This document shows positions 16,727 to 25,868 of a stretch of 64,000 bases of DNA, piece after piece. Position numbers and translations under genes: made by a program. Source of the stretch: CAWIHK01 sp963835935 (GTDB lineage: Bacteria; Bacteroidota; Ignavibacteria; UBA10030; CAVZMI01); the NCBI GenBank assembly GCA_963835935.1, contig CAWIHK010000002.1, positions 620,001 through 684,000 of the forward strand, given 5' to 3'. The notes beneath the pieces are model-generated. The model did no database searches. It had not been told where the DNA came from and worked only from the letters and a program-made list of their open reading frames with translations. Position 1 is the stretch's first letter. Each line of letters starts with the position of its first letter.

Positions 16727-18148
16727 TTAAAACGGCGCTTCAGGCTGTTCCACATGCGGAGCTTGAATAAAGGCATTATCGGGTAATTGAGATATTGCTA
16801 CGTTTTCGAAGCGAGCGTACTGTTTTATAAAGGCCAGCTTAGATGTTCCCGTTGGCCCATTACGCTGCTTCCCGATAATAATCTCGGCCATACCTTCCGT
16901 AGGCTCATTGTCCTGAACAGTAATTCCGAACATTTCCGGACGATGGACGAACATCACAACGTCTGCATCTTGTTCAATTGAACCGGATTCGCGTAAATCG
17001 GAAAGCACCGGCCTTTTATCTCCACTCCGAGCTTCGACCTGACGATTTAATTGCGATAACGCAATCACAGGAATGTTGAGTTCTTTCGCGAGCGCTTTAA
17101 GCGATCGCGAAATCATTGAAATCTCCTGCTCACGGCTTTGAAGATTTTTTGGACCATGCATAAGCTGAAGATAATCGACCACAACTAAACCGATGTTCGA
17201 TTCTGCTTTCAGCCGCCGGGCTTTGGCACGAAGTTCCAGAATACCAAGTCCCGGAGTGTCGTCGATAAATATTTTCGATTGAGCGAGTTTCCCTACGCGA
17301 GTACTAAGAAGCCGCCATTGATCGTCGTGCAATCTACCGGTACGAACGCTATGTGCATCGACCCGCGCCTCAGCACAGATCAAACGAAGAACTAATTGTT
17401 GAGCCGACATTTCAAGGCTGAAAAATGCTACCGGAACATTGTGAATGACCGATGCATTTCTACTCACGGAGAGAACGAAGGCGGTTTTTCCCTGCGAAGG
17501 ACGTCCGGCGACGATAATAAGATCGGATGGTTGGAAACCTCCGGTCAAATTATCGATTTGTGTAAATCCTGAAGGAACGCCTGTTACTCCGCTATGATGA
17601 CCATGAATGCTTTCCAACATTTCCATCGTCTTGAAGACAGCTTCCTTTATTGAGATAAAACCTTTTTTCATGCGGCTTTCGGAAATCTGAAAAATCTTTT
17701 GTTCGGCTTCATCCAGAAGATCGAAGGCGTCTTCAGTTTCTTTAAATGCACGAGTTGTAATTTCCGATGTTGATGAAATTAAATTCCGCATCAAAGCTTT
17801 TTCAAGAATGATCCTTGCATGATACTCGACATTCGCTGCAGAAGAGACTTTTGTTGTAAGTTCCGAGATATATACTTCTCCTCCAACCTGTTCAAGCTGC
17901 CCACGGCGGCGTAATTCTTCAACGATTGTTATGATATCGGAAGGTTCACTCCGCTCGAAGAGTGCAACGATAGCCTGGAAAATTTTCCGATGCGCGTCTT
18001 TATAAAAAGTATCTTCGGTGAGTGTTTCGATCACTTTGGCAATGGCTTGTTTTTCCAACAACATCGCGCCGAGAACCGACACTTCAACATCTATCGCCTG
18101 CGGCGGAAGTTTGCCGGATTGTTGTTGGGGTGCTTCATATTGTTCCAT
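16727..18148 (-). CDS. dnaB: replicative DNA helicase DnaB
   Basis: Hexameric 5'-3' helicase of the replication fork. The N-terminal domain starts at LPPQAIDVEVSVLGAMLLE. The RecA-like domain has Walker A GRPSQGKTAFVLSV, the H1a region FFSLEMSAQQLVLRL, Walker B GLVVVDYLQLMHG, and VIALSQLNRQVEARSGDKRP with the DLRESGSIEQDADVV motif. The 473-aa length is normal and I see no intein. It is the first of the minus-strand genes here with a 70-base gap from the uracil-DNA glycosylase gene. Confidence 0.97.
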   Translation of the reverse strand: MEQYEAPQQQSGKLPPQAIDVEVSVLGAMLLEKQAIAKVIETLTEDTFYKDAHRKIFQAIVALFERSEPSDIITIVEELRRRGQLEQVGGEVYISELTTKVSSAANVEYHARIILEKALMRNLISSTSEITTRAFKETEDAFDLLDEAEQKIFQISESRMKKGFISIKEAVFKTMEMLESIHGHHSGVTGVPSGFTQIDNLTGGFQPSDLIIVAGRPSQGKTAFVLSVSRNASVIHNVPVAFFSLEMSAQQLVLRLICAEARVDAHSVRTGRLHDDQWRLLSTRVGKLAQSKIFIDDTPGLGILELRAKARRLKAESNIGLVVVDYLQLMHGPKNLQSREQEISMISRSLKALAKELNIPVIALSQLNRQVEARSGDKRPVLSDLRESGSIEQDADVVMFVHRPEMFGITVQDNEPTEGMAEIIIGKQRNGPTGTSKLAFIKQYARFENVAISQLPDNAFIQAPHVEQPEAPF

Positions 18149-18218
18149 AAAAAACCTCTATTATGTTGGGTTGTCTAGTTTCCCCGATTGTTTTTTCTTG
18201 ATTCAGTATTTTCATTTC

Positions 18219-18992
18219 TTAGACAACCCCTTCAGTCATCAATTTATCGTACAACGCGCGAAATTGTTGTACATCTTCCCATGTAGGCCTTTTCCAATTT
18301 GGGTTCCTGAGCAAAGCGGCTGGATGATATGTGATCATCATGGGAATTCCCTGGTAGGAATGAACCGTGCCGCGAAGTTCACCCAACCCTCGAGTGGTTT
18401 TTAATAAAGTCTGTCCGGCAATTCTTCCGACGCAAAGTATAGCAAGCGGATGGATGATTTCGATCTGTTTCCAGAGATAAGGTTCGCATTTATCGACCTC
18501 CTCAGGAAGTGGGTCTCGATTGTTTGGAGGACGGCATTTCAGAATATTGCAGATGAAAACATCTTCGCGTTTGAAGTGAATGGCTTCTAAAATTTTATTT
18601 AATAGTTGTCCTGCTCGTCCCACGAACGGTTCACCCTGTTCGTCTTCGTCTGCGCCCGGCGCCTCGCCGATAACCATAACTTTGGTATTCGGATTTCCGA
18701 CACCAAAAACGAAATTCTTTCGGGTTTGGCCGAGCGGGCATTCTTGACATGAGCATATTTGTTTATTCAGCGATTCGAGAGAATCGGCCGATTTCCATAA
18801 TTTATCGGTGTGTGAATGTGTCATATCTATCGAGATTTGTGATTCGGTCCCCGAAATTTTTAACGGTGGATGTTCAACTGCTTCAACATAAAAAGTGTCG
18901 CCAAAAAAAGTTTTCTCCTGCTCGAAAAATTGTTTCACATCATCGAGGAGTTGGTTTGTCTGGGTAACAATATGGTTTGATTCTTCAGACAT
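18219..18992 (-). CDS. uracil-DNA glycosylase, family 4 (Fe-S type)
   Basis: Removes uracil from DNA in base-excision repair. The 257-aa protein has a variable acidic N-terminus (about 90 residues) then the family 4 core: SCQECPLGQTRKNFVFG, VIGEAPGADEDEQGEPFVGR (motif A), FICNILKCRPPNNRDP and a further Cys in EEVDKCEPYL, which together supply the four 4Fe-4S ligands, and YHPAALLRNP (motif B). The gene starts 4 bases after the coaBC stop, so it is the last gene of the yicC-gmk-rpoZ-coaBC operon. Confidence 0.94.
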   Translation of the reverse strand: MSEESNHIVTQTNQLLDDVKQFFEQEKTFFGDTFYVEAVEHPPLKISGTESQISIDMTHSHTDKLWKSADSLESLNKQICSCQECPLGQTRKNFVFGVGNPNTKVMVIGEAPGADEDEQGEPFVGRAGQLLNKILEAIHFKREDVFICNILKCRPPNNRDPLPEEVDKCEPYLWKQIEIIHPLAILCVGRIAGQTLLKTTRGLGELRGTVHSYQGIPMMITYHPAALLRNPNWKRPTWEDVQQFRALYDKLMTEGVV

Positions 18993-18996
18993 AACA

Positions 18997-20226
18997 TTAT
19001 TGTTTTTTTATCAACGTCACGATGTGGTCGAGTATATGGAGGGCGACATCGTATTTTTGCATTTTTTCAAATTTCTCCAACGATCCGTTTTTATGAAGAA
19101 TAGAAACAATGTTTGTATCGACTCCAAAGCCAGCTCCTTGAACACCCGAATTGTTGATCACGATAAAATCCAGGTTCTTTGCCACTAATTTTTCCTGCGC
19201 ATATTTGATATCGTCGTGAGTCTCAAGAGCAAAGCCGACGAGAATCGTTTTTCCTTTCGACTTACCGATTGCAGCAAGGATGTCATCCGTTTTTTTTAAT
19301 GTCAGTCGAAATTCGTCTCCCTGCACTTCGTGTTTTTTTATTTTGTGATCGAACGGCGCAGGCAATGTATAATCCGCAATCGCCGCTGCCATGATTATCG
19401 CATCCTGACTTGACGCAATGGGAAGAACGGCATTCAACATTTCCCGTGCTGTCTCGATATTAATGCGTGTTACATGTCTTGGTGTTTGAAGAGAGACTGG
19501 ACCCGCAATCAACGTTACTTCAGCGCCGAGTTGTGCTGCGGCATTAGCCAGCGCAAATCCCATCTTTCCCGAAGAACGATTGCCAATGAAGCGAACAGGA
19601 TCGATCGGTTCGTACGTCGGTCCGGCCGTCACCAGTATTTTCTTTCCTGATAAATCAAGTTGTGAATGAAGAAAAATTCCTTCCACAAATTTTGTAATTG
19701 TTTCTAGTTCCGGCAATCTTCCTGGACCTTCCAAACCGCTGGCGAGTGGCCCGGATTCTGGGTCAAGCACATGGACGCCGCGTTCACGCAAAATTGCAAT
19801 ATTACGTTGAGTCGTGTCATGCCGATACATGTCGACATCCATTGCCGGAGCGACAGCGAGTGGCGAACGCGTTGCAAGGGCAATCGTCGTGAGCGCGTTG
19901 TCCGCAATGCCGTTTGCAAGTTTTGCAATAGTGTTTGCCGTCGCAGGAGCGATGAGCATCAAATCAGCCCATAGCCCGAGTTCGATATGTTCCGTCGAAG
20001 CTTGAACACGGTCGACATCCTTCGGCGGCCAAAGCTCTGATATGACAGGACGCTGTGAAAGCGTCGCCAGCGTCATAGCCGTAACAAACTCTTTCGCACT
20101 TTGAGTTACGATTACCTGTACTTCAGCGCCGTTCTTTTTCCAATCACGGATGAGCCATGGTGTTTTATACGCCGCTATGCCTCCGGTAATGCCAAGAATT
20201 ATTTTTTTCCCGGCAAGGATCGACAT
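18997..20226 (-). CDS. coaBC: bifunctional phosphopantothenoylcysteine decarboxylase/phosphopantothenate-cysteine ligase
   Basis: Two steps of coenzyme A synthesis. Residues 1-180 are the flavin-dependent decarboxylase (CoaC): LGITGGIAAYK, LIAPATANTIAKLANGIADN and VAPAMDVDMY. The usual PAMN reads PAMD, which I recall as common in Bacteroidetes-type CoaBC. Residues about 195-409 are the ligase (CoaB): ILVTAGPTYEPIDPVRFIGN, SSGKMGFALANAAAQLGAEV and LKKTDDILAAIGKSK. The start codon overlaps the rpoZ stop by one base (TAATG), a sign of coupling. Confidence 0.96.
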   Translation of the reverse strand: MSILAGKKIILGITGGIAAYKTPWLIRDWKKNGAEVQVIVTQSAKEFVTAMTLATLSQRPVISELWPPKDVDRVQASTEHIELGLWADLMLIAPATANTIAKLANGIADNALTTIALATRSPLAVAPAMDVDMYRHDTTQRNIAILRERGVHVLDPESGPLASGLEGPGRLPELETITKFVEGIFLHSQLDLSGKKILVTAGPTYEPIDPVRFIGNRSSGKMGFALANAAAQLGAEVTLIAGPVSLQTPRHVTRINIETAREMLNAVLPIASSQDAIIMAAAIADYTLPAPFDHKIKKHEVQGDEFRLTLKKTDDILAAIGKSKGKTILVGFALETHDDIKYAQEKLVAKNLDFIVINNSGVQGAGFGVDTNIVSILHKNGSLEKFEKMQKYDVALHILDHIVTLIKKQ

Positions 20227-20552
20227 TATTCTTCCTCTGTTTCAGGAGGAATTTCTTCAGGCTCAACTTCCTTGTAACGAAATTCTAAAGTGTCGGTCAT
20301 TATTTCTTCCAGTGACACTTCGGTCGGCTTCATTCGTTTTTCAAATTCCAAACTGATCCTCAGTTGATCCGGATTAGCATCGACTTCCTCATCAGTTTCG
20401 GTTTTAGTTTGGACCAACTCGACTTGTTGGTTAAACTCAATTTTTCTTTCTTCATTGATCTGTCGCGCACGTTTCGACATAATGACGATGGCTTCGTAAA
20501 TATTTTCAGCTTTTGCTTCGAGATCTTTCAGATCGACTGGTTTAATTGGCAT
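20226..20552 (-). CDS. rpoZ: DNA-directed RNA polymerase omega subunit
   Basis: A 108-aa omega (RPB6-like) subunit that helps fold and hold beta-prime. The core segment is NIYEAIVIMSKRARQINEER, which is the omega signature; the C-terminal half is acidic and less conserved, as in Bacteroidota-type omega. Its place between gmk and coaBC supports the call. It ends in TAATG shared with coaBC. Confidence 0.9.
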   Translation of the reverse strand: MPIKPVDLKDLEAKAENIYEAIVIMSKRARQINEERKIEFNQQVELVQTKTETDEEVDANPDQLRISLEFEKRMKPTEVSLEEIMTDTLEFRYKEVEPEEIPPETEEE

Positions 20553-20602
20553 AAAGTATTCCTCTTATTATATATTTTTAAAATAGAAATTTAAACTCGA
20601 TT

Positions 20603-21181
20603 TTATAGTTGCAGCGCTTTTCGGATATATGCTTCAACATCATCAACAGCTTTCGATAGAAGACCGTTCACGATTTGAATGTCGAATTTTTTTCCTGCCT
20701 CGATTTCCATTTCTGCCCGCTTTATGCGAACATCGAGCTGTTGTGGTGTTTCTGTCCCACGGTTTTTTAATCGTTCTCGAAGAATGTCCATGCTCGGCGG
20801 AACGATAAAAATCGTCAGAGCGTCCTGTTTATAAATTCGCTTGACGGATAAACCGCCGTTCACATCTATATCGAACACCATCGATGTATCTTTTAGCAAT
20901 GCGCGATCAACTTCGCTCTTCAATGTACCATACCGGTTGCCAAAAAATTCTTCCCATTCCACAAAATCACCGGCATCGATTCTTTTCTGAAATTCTTGTT
21001 GTGACAAAAAGAAATAATCTACTCCGTCGATTTCATTTTCACGCTTCCGGCGAGTAGTCGCAGAGACTGAAAACAGAAATTCCGGATGTCGTTTTAATAT
21101 CTCTTTTACGATGGTAGTTTTCCCGCCTCCACTCGGCGCCGAGAAAACAAATAACTTTCGCGATATTGCCCGGTTGCCCAT
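20603..21181 (-). CDS. gmk: guanylate kinase
   Basis: Phosphorylates GMP to GDP. The 192-aa protein has a P-loop VFSAPSGGGKTTIVKEIL, the GMP-binding segment SATTRRKRENEIDGVDYFFL, EWEEFFGNRYGTLKSEV, and the lid with RLKNRGTE. Length is typical. The start codon overlaps the yicC stop by one base (TAATG); rpoZ follows after 50 bases. Confidence 0.96.
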   Translation of the reverse strand: MGNRAISRKLFVFSAPSGGGKTTIVKEILKRHPEFLFSVSATTRRKRENEIDGVDYFFLSQQEFQKRIDAGDFVEWEEFFGNRYGTLKSEVDRALLKDTSMVFDIDVNGGLSVKRIYKQDALTIFIVPPSMDILRERLKNRGTETPQQLDVRIKRAEMEIEAGKKFDIQIVNGLLSKAVDDVEAYIRKALQL

Positions 21182-22059
21182 TACTCAATATTTTGCAGTT
21201 GTTCGCGAATTCGTTCCAGTTCTTCCTTCATCGCAACGACGCTGTGTGCGATTTCCGTATCGCTGCTTTTCGAACCAATCGTGTTTATCTCTCGATTCAT
21301 TTCCTGTACAAGAAAATTCAATTTTCGTCCTGCAGGTTCCGGCCCGTCAAGTGATTCGGTAAAAAATTTTGAGTGGCTCCTAAATCGCACACACTCTTCA
21401 GTGACATCCAGTTTATCCGACAACAGCACTATTTCAAGTTCGATTCGCGCTGGATCTATCTTTTCATCTCCGATAATTTGTTTAACCCGCTCCGTGAGTT
21501 TTTTACGTTCTTCCGGGATTCGAGTCAAAGAAATTCTTTCAATTTCATCGATCGCATTGTTCATCAGATCAAGTCGTTTGATAAAATCGAGACGTAGTTC
21601 TTTGCCTTCTTTTGCGCGCATGGTATGAAAAGTGTCGAGAGCCTGATCGAGAGCTTTTGCCACCGCTGTCCATTCCTTCTCGGATGCATCTTCTCCTTCT
21701 TCAGTATGAAAAATTTCGGAAAAATGAAGCAGGTGTTCCAGTTTAACCGCTTCACGCGATTTCACGGTTTTCCGAAGTTCGTTAAGAAGTTTATGAATGG
21801 ATCTTGCCACAGGTTTATCGACCGATAGGGGCAACGTTCCATCGGATTCATAATCGAGCGACACGGAGATTGAGATTTTTGCACGTCCTACTTTTTGTCG
21901 AACAATTTCCTTGATGTCGTTTTCGCGCGTTTGGAGAGCTCTCGGAAGACGTGAATTAACTTCGAGAAAGCGACTGTTCACACTTCGGATTTCAACAGAA
22001 GCTTTAACACCATCGATGTTCGATTCCCCACTTCCGTAACCGGTCATACTTAAAATCAT
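21181..22059 (-). CDS. yicC: YicC/YloC-family endoribonuclease
   Basis: A 292-aa protein of the YicC/YloC family, recently described as a ribonuclease group. It begins MILSMTGYGSGESNIDGVKA and continues EIRSVNSRFLEVNSRLPRAL; the C-terminal DUF1732 part has GRKLNFLVQEMNREINTIGS and KSSDTEIAHSVVAMKEELER, both diagnostic. GAGG precedes the ATG. It is the first gene of the conserved operon running yicC, gmk, rpoZ, coaBC, uracil-DNA glycosylase, and is divergent from rqcH. Confidence 0.93.
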   Translation of the reverse strand: MILSMTGYGSGESNIDGVKASVEIRSVNSRFLEVNSRLPRALQTRENDIKEIVRQKVGRAKISISVSLDYESDGTLPLSVDKPVARSIHKLLNELRKTVKSREAVKLEHLLHFSEIFHTEEGEDASEKEWTAVAKALDQALDTFHTMRAKEGKELRLDFIKRLDLMNNAIDEIERISLTRIPEERKKLTERVKQIIGDEKIDPARIELEIVLLSDKLDVTEECVRFRSHSKFFTESLDGPEPAGRKLNFLVQEMNREINTIGSKSSDTEIAHSVVAMKEELERIREQLQNIE

Positions 22060-22230
22060 ATTACCTCGCCTTTAAAGCAGAAAAATGCATTGTAAAGTAC
22101 GGAAAATTTCAGGTGTAGTCAATGAAAACATACACACAAGATATGCACTGGTTTTCCACAAATTATCAAGAACCAAAACTTTGTTTTTATGAGGGGAATT
22201 CTTATATTTTCCCGACATTGGTGGATAACT

Positions 22231-23904
22231 ATGATAACTCATTATATCACTCTTAAACATTTTTCATCCTGGTTGCAGCAAACAATCGCGGGAAAACGGA
22301 TTTGCGCCGTCTATTCTCAGAATGCCGACGAACTCATGGTGGAATTCGAAGGTAATGAACCGTCGGCTTTACGTATTTCTATCGCACCTCAGGAAAATTT
22401 TATTTACTACACTTCGCGTTCGGCAAGAGCGAAGCGAAACACGATAGACCTGCTTACATCCATCGTCGATTCGAAAGTCGTGTCCGTATCATCGTTCCCG
22501 TACGACCGGATCGTCCAGGTGTTTTGCGACAATGAACTGTCACTTCGCATCCATCTTTTTGGAAGCGGGGCGAATATTTTGATCATTGATAAAGATGGAA
22601 TGATTTTTGATGCTTATAAAAATATCAAGATACTTGCGGGAACTCAATTGTTGATGGAGGAACATCTTAAAGCGGAACCTTTCCCTGCAGATTATGATGG
22701 GTTTCGAAAATTTATCGCACAACATTCCGGTGAACCATTGCGTGATACTATCCGCCGCTGGAATCCATATTTCGGGAGTCCATTGCTGAACGAAATTTTT
22801 TTTCGCGGGGGGATTTCCGGCGATACCATCAACCAAGCATCGAACGATGAGCAATATGAAATCTTTTATCGTGCGATGAAAAGCGTATTCGAAGATCTCG
22901 AACATCCCACACCGTGTATTTATTATGATGGATCAAAACCGGTGCGGATGAGCGTTATTCAATTACTCAGTTCTACAAATTTCCGGGAAGTACGTTTCGA
23001 GAATGTGAATGACGCAATTCGGACTTATATTTCGCATACACAAAAAGCCGATCACTTTGAAGACGCAAAGAGCAATTTTCTCTCGCGAATTAAAAAAGAG
23101 CTCGATCGTTGCCGCCGTGCCGTCGAAAAAATAAAAAAAGAAATAGACACCGATAGCCGCGCCGATCAATATGAACATTACGGCGGATTGTTGATGACGT
23201 TCGCCCCTAGCCTAGCACGAGGACTTGAAGAAGCAGTTGTGAATGAACCGGCGTCCGGTAAAGAAGTCAGAATAGAATGTGATCCGTCGTTGAGTCCTGT
23301 ACAAAATGCGGAGAATTATTACCTGAAGGCATGGAAAGCGCGGGCAAGCCTTAAAGAATCGCAGGAACGGTTTACGGAATTTAAAGAACGAATCGCCCGA
23401 TTGAAAAAAATGCAGGAAGCACTTGAAGGGTGTAAGACAGATGATGAGGTAGACAAAATAATTCAGGATCAATCGTCACTTTTGAAAATATTGGGAATGA
23501 CAGAAGAAGGAAAAGAAGAAGTAAAAATACCATTTCGTGTATTTTGGGTTGTCGGCGGTTTTGAAGTATGGGCCGGAAAAAGCAATGAAAACAACGATGA
23601 ACTCACTTTTAAATATGCCAAACAAAACGATTTATGGTTTCATGCACGCGGGGCAAGCGGTTCACATGTGATTCTGCGTATCGGAACCGGCATCGGTGAC
23701 CCGTCGAAGGAAGCGAAAGAAGCGACGGCGGCAATCGCAGCGTACTATTCGAAACAGCGGAATGCAAAATATGTCCCGGTTGCGATGACCGAACGAAAGT
23801 TCGTGCGCAAACCAAAAGGATCACCGCCAGGAACGGTTGCAATCGATCGTGAAAAAGTGATGGTTGTAACTCCCAAATTGCCGGAAGGATCAAAAGAGGA
23901 CTGA
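22231..23904 (+). CDS. rqcH: NFACT-family ribosome quality control protein (RqcH/Rqc2-like)
   Basis: A 557-aa protein of the NFACT family, whose bacterial members bind stalled 50S-peptidyl-tRNA and direct alanine tailing. The NFACT-N domain runs from MITHYITLKHFSSWLQQTIA with the Asp-Arg pair in FPYDRIVQVFC. A coiled coil follows (FLSRIKKELDRCRRAVEKIK). The NFACT-R domain has FRVFWVVGGFEVWAGKSNEN and NDLWFHARGASGSHVILRIG. I use the ATG at 22231, preceded by GGTGG; an upstream in-frame ATG at 22189 adds 14 residues unlike the family. Divergent from yicC. Confidence 0.92.
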   Translation: MITHYITLKHFSSWLQQTIAGKRICAVYSQNADELMVEFEGNEPSALRISIAPQENFIYYTSRSARAKRNTIDLLTSIVDSKVVSVSSFPYDRIVQVFCDNELSLRIHLFGSGANILIIDKDGMIFDAYKNIKILAGTQLLMEEHLKAEPFPADYDGFRKFIAQHSGEPLRDTIRRWNPYFGSPLLNEIFFRGGISGDTINQASNDEQYEIFYRAMKSVFEDLEHPTPCIYYDGSKPVRMSVIQLLSSTNFREVRFENVNDAIRTYISHTQKADHFEDAKSNFLSRIKKELDRCRRAVEKIKKEIDTDSRADQYEHYGGLLMTFAPSLARGLEEAVVNEPASGKEVRIECDPSLSPVQNAENYYLKAWKARASLKESQERFTEFKERIARLKKMQEALEGCKTDDEVDKIIQDQSSLLKILGMTEEGKEEVKIPFRVFWVVGGFEVWAGKSNENNDELTFKYAKQNDLWFHARGASGSHVILRIGTGIGDPSKEAKEATAAIAAYYSKQRNAKYVPVAMTERKFVRKPKGSPPGTVAIDREKVMVVTPKLPEGSKED

Positions 23905-23924
23905 TTACGAATCTGAAAGTAAAA

Positions 23925-24045
23925 TTCTAAGCACGAACATCGAAATCCTAAATCAAGATGTTTAAAACATTCATCAGCTTTTTTGTAGTTTCAGAAATTT
24001 GGATTTTAAAATTCGAGTTTGTTTAGAATTTCGAAATTAATATTT
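23925..24045. repeat. imperfect intergenic palindrome between convergent rqcH and STAS genes
   Basis: AAATTCTAAGCACGAACATC near 23927 pairs imperfectly with the inverse at about 24005-24040, which ends TTTGTTTAGAATTTCG. It fills most of the 161-base gap and may act as a bidirectional terminator by hairpin formation. Confidence 0.55.
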
Positions 24046-24065
24046 CGGATTTTTTAACCATGGAA

Positions 24066-24494
24066 TCATTGTCCCGCCAGCCACTCCAATGCCTGCATCC
24101 GGTTATAAAATGCCGGAATATTTCTTCCTGTGAATTTTAAAACCGCTTCATAAATCGTTCGTGTCAGAGGTGTGAGTCCGACGACGGCTGCGGCGCGTAC
24201 AAACCGTTTATTGTCGGAAGTGAATTCTTTCATTACACGCGTCGTGGCAGGATTGAAATGGGCTCCGGTCACATCTGTGAGTGTGAGTAAAGAATGATCC
24301 GGCACCACATCAATAATTCGTCTAGCTTCGTGAATTACTGCCATTACATCTGGAAGTTCACATTTTGTCAAATCGATTAAAAGAATCTTCTTCGATTTAT
24401 ATTCAACAAAGCGAACCCGTTGAGTGCTCCTATTTTCCCGAAGACGATTTTGAGGATCACCTTCTTTGGGAGTCTCAACTTTGTTTACTTCCAT
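24066..24494 (-). CDS. STAS/SpoIIAA-like domain protein
   Basis: A 142-aa soluble protein. After a polar 25-residue start, the beta-alpha pattern VRFVEYKSKKILLIDLTKCE, AVIHEARRIIDVV, LLTLTDVTGAHFNPA, FVRAAAVVGLTPLTRTIYEA and FYNRMQALEWLA resembles the STAS/SEC14 SpoIIAA-like fold (short Walker-free alternating strands and helices). No kinase or anti-sigma gene is next to it, so its partner is unknown. A small gene broken by an in-frame TAG lies 36 bases upstream on the same strand. Confidence 0.7.
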   Translation of the reverse strand: MEVNKVETPKEGDPQNRLRENRSTQRVRFVEYKSKKILLIDLTKCELPDVMAVIHEARRIIDVVPDHSLLTLTDVTGAHFNPATTRVMKEFTSDNKRFVRAAAVVGLTPLTRTIYEAVLKFTGRNIPAFYNRMQALEWLAGQ

Positions 24495-24530
24495 TCATGC
24501 TTCCCTTCTGCGTAATATCCACCATGTAGA

Positions 24531-24683
24531 TTATGGTCTTAATATATTATCGGCAGATTTGCCTGAATACTTAATAATCAGCAGAATACCTTGCTGTTCA
24601 ATTTTAATCCAGATGCCAACCTCTTCGCCGATTTCGGATGTAATCTATAAAAATGAATTCGCCGAGATTTTATCGACTTTCAT
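24531..24683 (-). pseudogene. small ORF interrupted by an in-frame TAG
   Basis: A strong AGGAG site lies 7 bases before an ATG at 24683. The frame codes MKVDKISANSFL, then a TAG at 24645-24647, then 37 more codons (GEEVGIWIKIEQQGILLIIK is part of them) before TAA. Both halves together would give about 50 residues with beta-strand character. Either a nonsense mutation has broken a small gene, or only the 12-codon leader is made. TAG is an ordinary stop in this genome (gpmA, larC). The rest of the 24684-24818 gap shows nothing else. Confidence 0.45.
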
Positions 24684-24818
24684 AATATGTTCTCCTCTGA
24701 TTGGCTTTTGCTAATTCTAAGTCGATAAGATAAAAGTCATGTGCCACCATAAAAGTACCGATGTCTTCTCCCCCGCTTCCTTGCAATTTCTTCTCTCATT
24801 TGGTAAATTATTCTTGCG

Positions 24819-25865
24819 ATGACCGATCTACTCACTAAAACACTCATACTCCGATTAAGTTCCATTGGAGATATTATTCTTGCCTCGCCCCTCATTCGGC
24901 TTTTACGAAAAAAATTCCCTTCAGCGCGCATCGATTTTGTTGTAAGAAAAGAATTTGCAGATCTAGTTCGATATAATCCAAATATCACCAATGTTTATGA
25001 AATCGACACAACTGGAAATTCGACTGCATTAAAAAATCTAGCTGATCTATTGAAAAATATAAATTATGATAACATCATCGACATTCACAATAATTTTCGA
25101 ACGCGCCGTTTAAGATCATTGCTCAATACAAAGAAAAGTGTAGTGGTGAATAAACGAACATGGCCAAGATTGATGCTCACCTTATTCAAAAAAAATATCT
25201 ATTCTTCCGTCGTATCGGTCGCCGATCGATATGTTGAAACAGTTTACTATCTTGGAATTCAGAATGATAATGAAGGAGTAGAGGTTTTTATTCCTCAAGA
25301 AATTATAAACAAAGCGACTATTTTATGGCAGGCTGCATTTATCCGACAACCGGCACATGTAATTGCCCTTTGCCCGGCTGCGAAACATTTTACAAAAATG
25401 TGGCCGCCTGAACAATTTGCCGAATTAGGAAAACAATGTGTGAACGATGGTTCGTCGGTTGTCTTATTTGGCGGGGCGAATGATGAGAAATATTGCGAGA
25501 GAATTCGGGATTTGATGATATCATCCGGTGTTCCGGAAGAAATGGTTGTGAATTTTGCCGGAAAAAGTTCTCTGCTCGAGAGTGCAGCTTTGATGGATCG
25601 ATGTGAAATTGTTGTTGCAAATGATTCAGGATTAATGCATATTGCCGCGGCGCGAAAACGTCCTGTTGTAGGGATTTTCGGGCCAACTGTCGGTGAATTC
25701 GGCTTCTTTCCCGTGGGAACAAATACAGAAATTTTGCAAGTCCAGGGTTTGTCATGCAGGCCTTGTTCACATCTTGGAGGACAGAAATGTCCGAAAGGGC
25801 ATTTTCGCTGCATGAAAGAAATTTTACCCGATCGGGTTTTTCAAAGCATCAGAAAATTGAGATAG
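24819..25865 (+). CDS. glycosyltransferase family 9 (LPS heptosyltransferase-like)
   Basis: A 348-aa GT9 enzyme that likely adds a heptose to the inner core of lipopolysaccharide on the cytoplasmic face. Hallmarks are ILRLSSIGDIILASPLIRLL at the N-terminus, HNNFRTRRLRSLL, the C-terminal donor domain VALCPAAKHFTKMWPPEQFA-like segment, VVANDSGLMHIAAARKRPVV and FGPTVGEFGFFP. It sits 3 bases before waaA, which supports an LPS role. Whether it is heptosyltransferase I or II cannot be decided here. Confidence 0.9.
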   Translation: MTDLLTKTLILRLSSIGDIILASPLIRLLRKKFPSARIDFVVRKEFADLVRYNPNITNVYEIDTTGNSTALKNLADLLKNINYDNIIDIHNNFRTRRLRSLLNTKKSVVVNKRTWPRLMLTLFKKNIYSSVVSVADRYVETVYYLGIQNDNEGVEVFIPQEIINKATILWQAAFIRQPAHVIALCPAAKHFTKMWPPEQFAELGKQCVNDGSSVVLFGGANDEKYCERIRDLMISSGVPEEMVVNFAGKSSLLESAALMDRCEIVVANDSGLMHIAAARKRPVVGIFGPTVGEFGFFPVGTNTEILQVQGLSCRPCSHLGGQKCPKGHFRCMKEILPDRVFQSIRKLR

Positions 25866-25868
25866 AAG

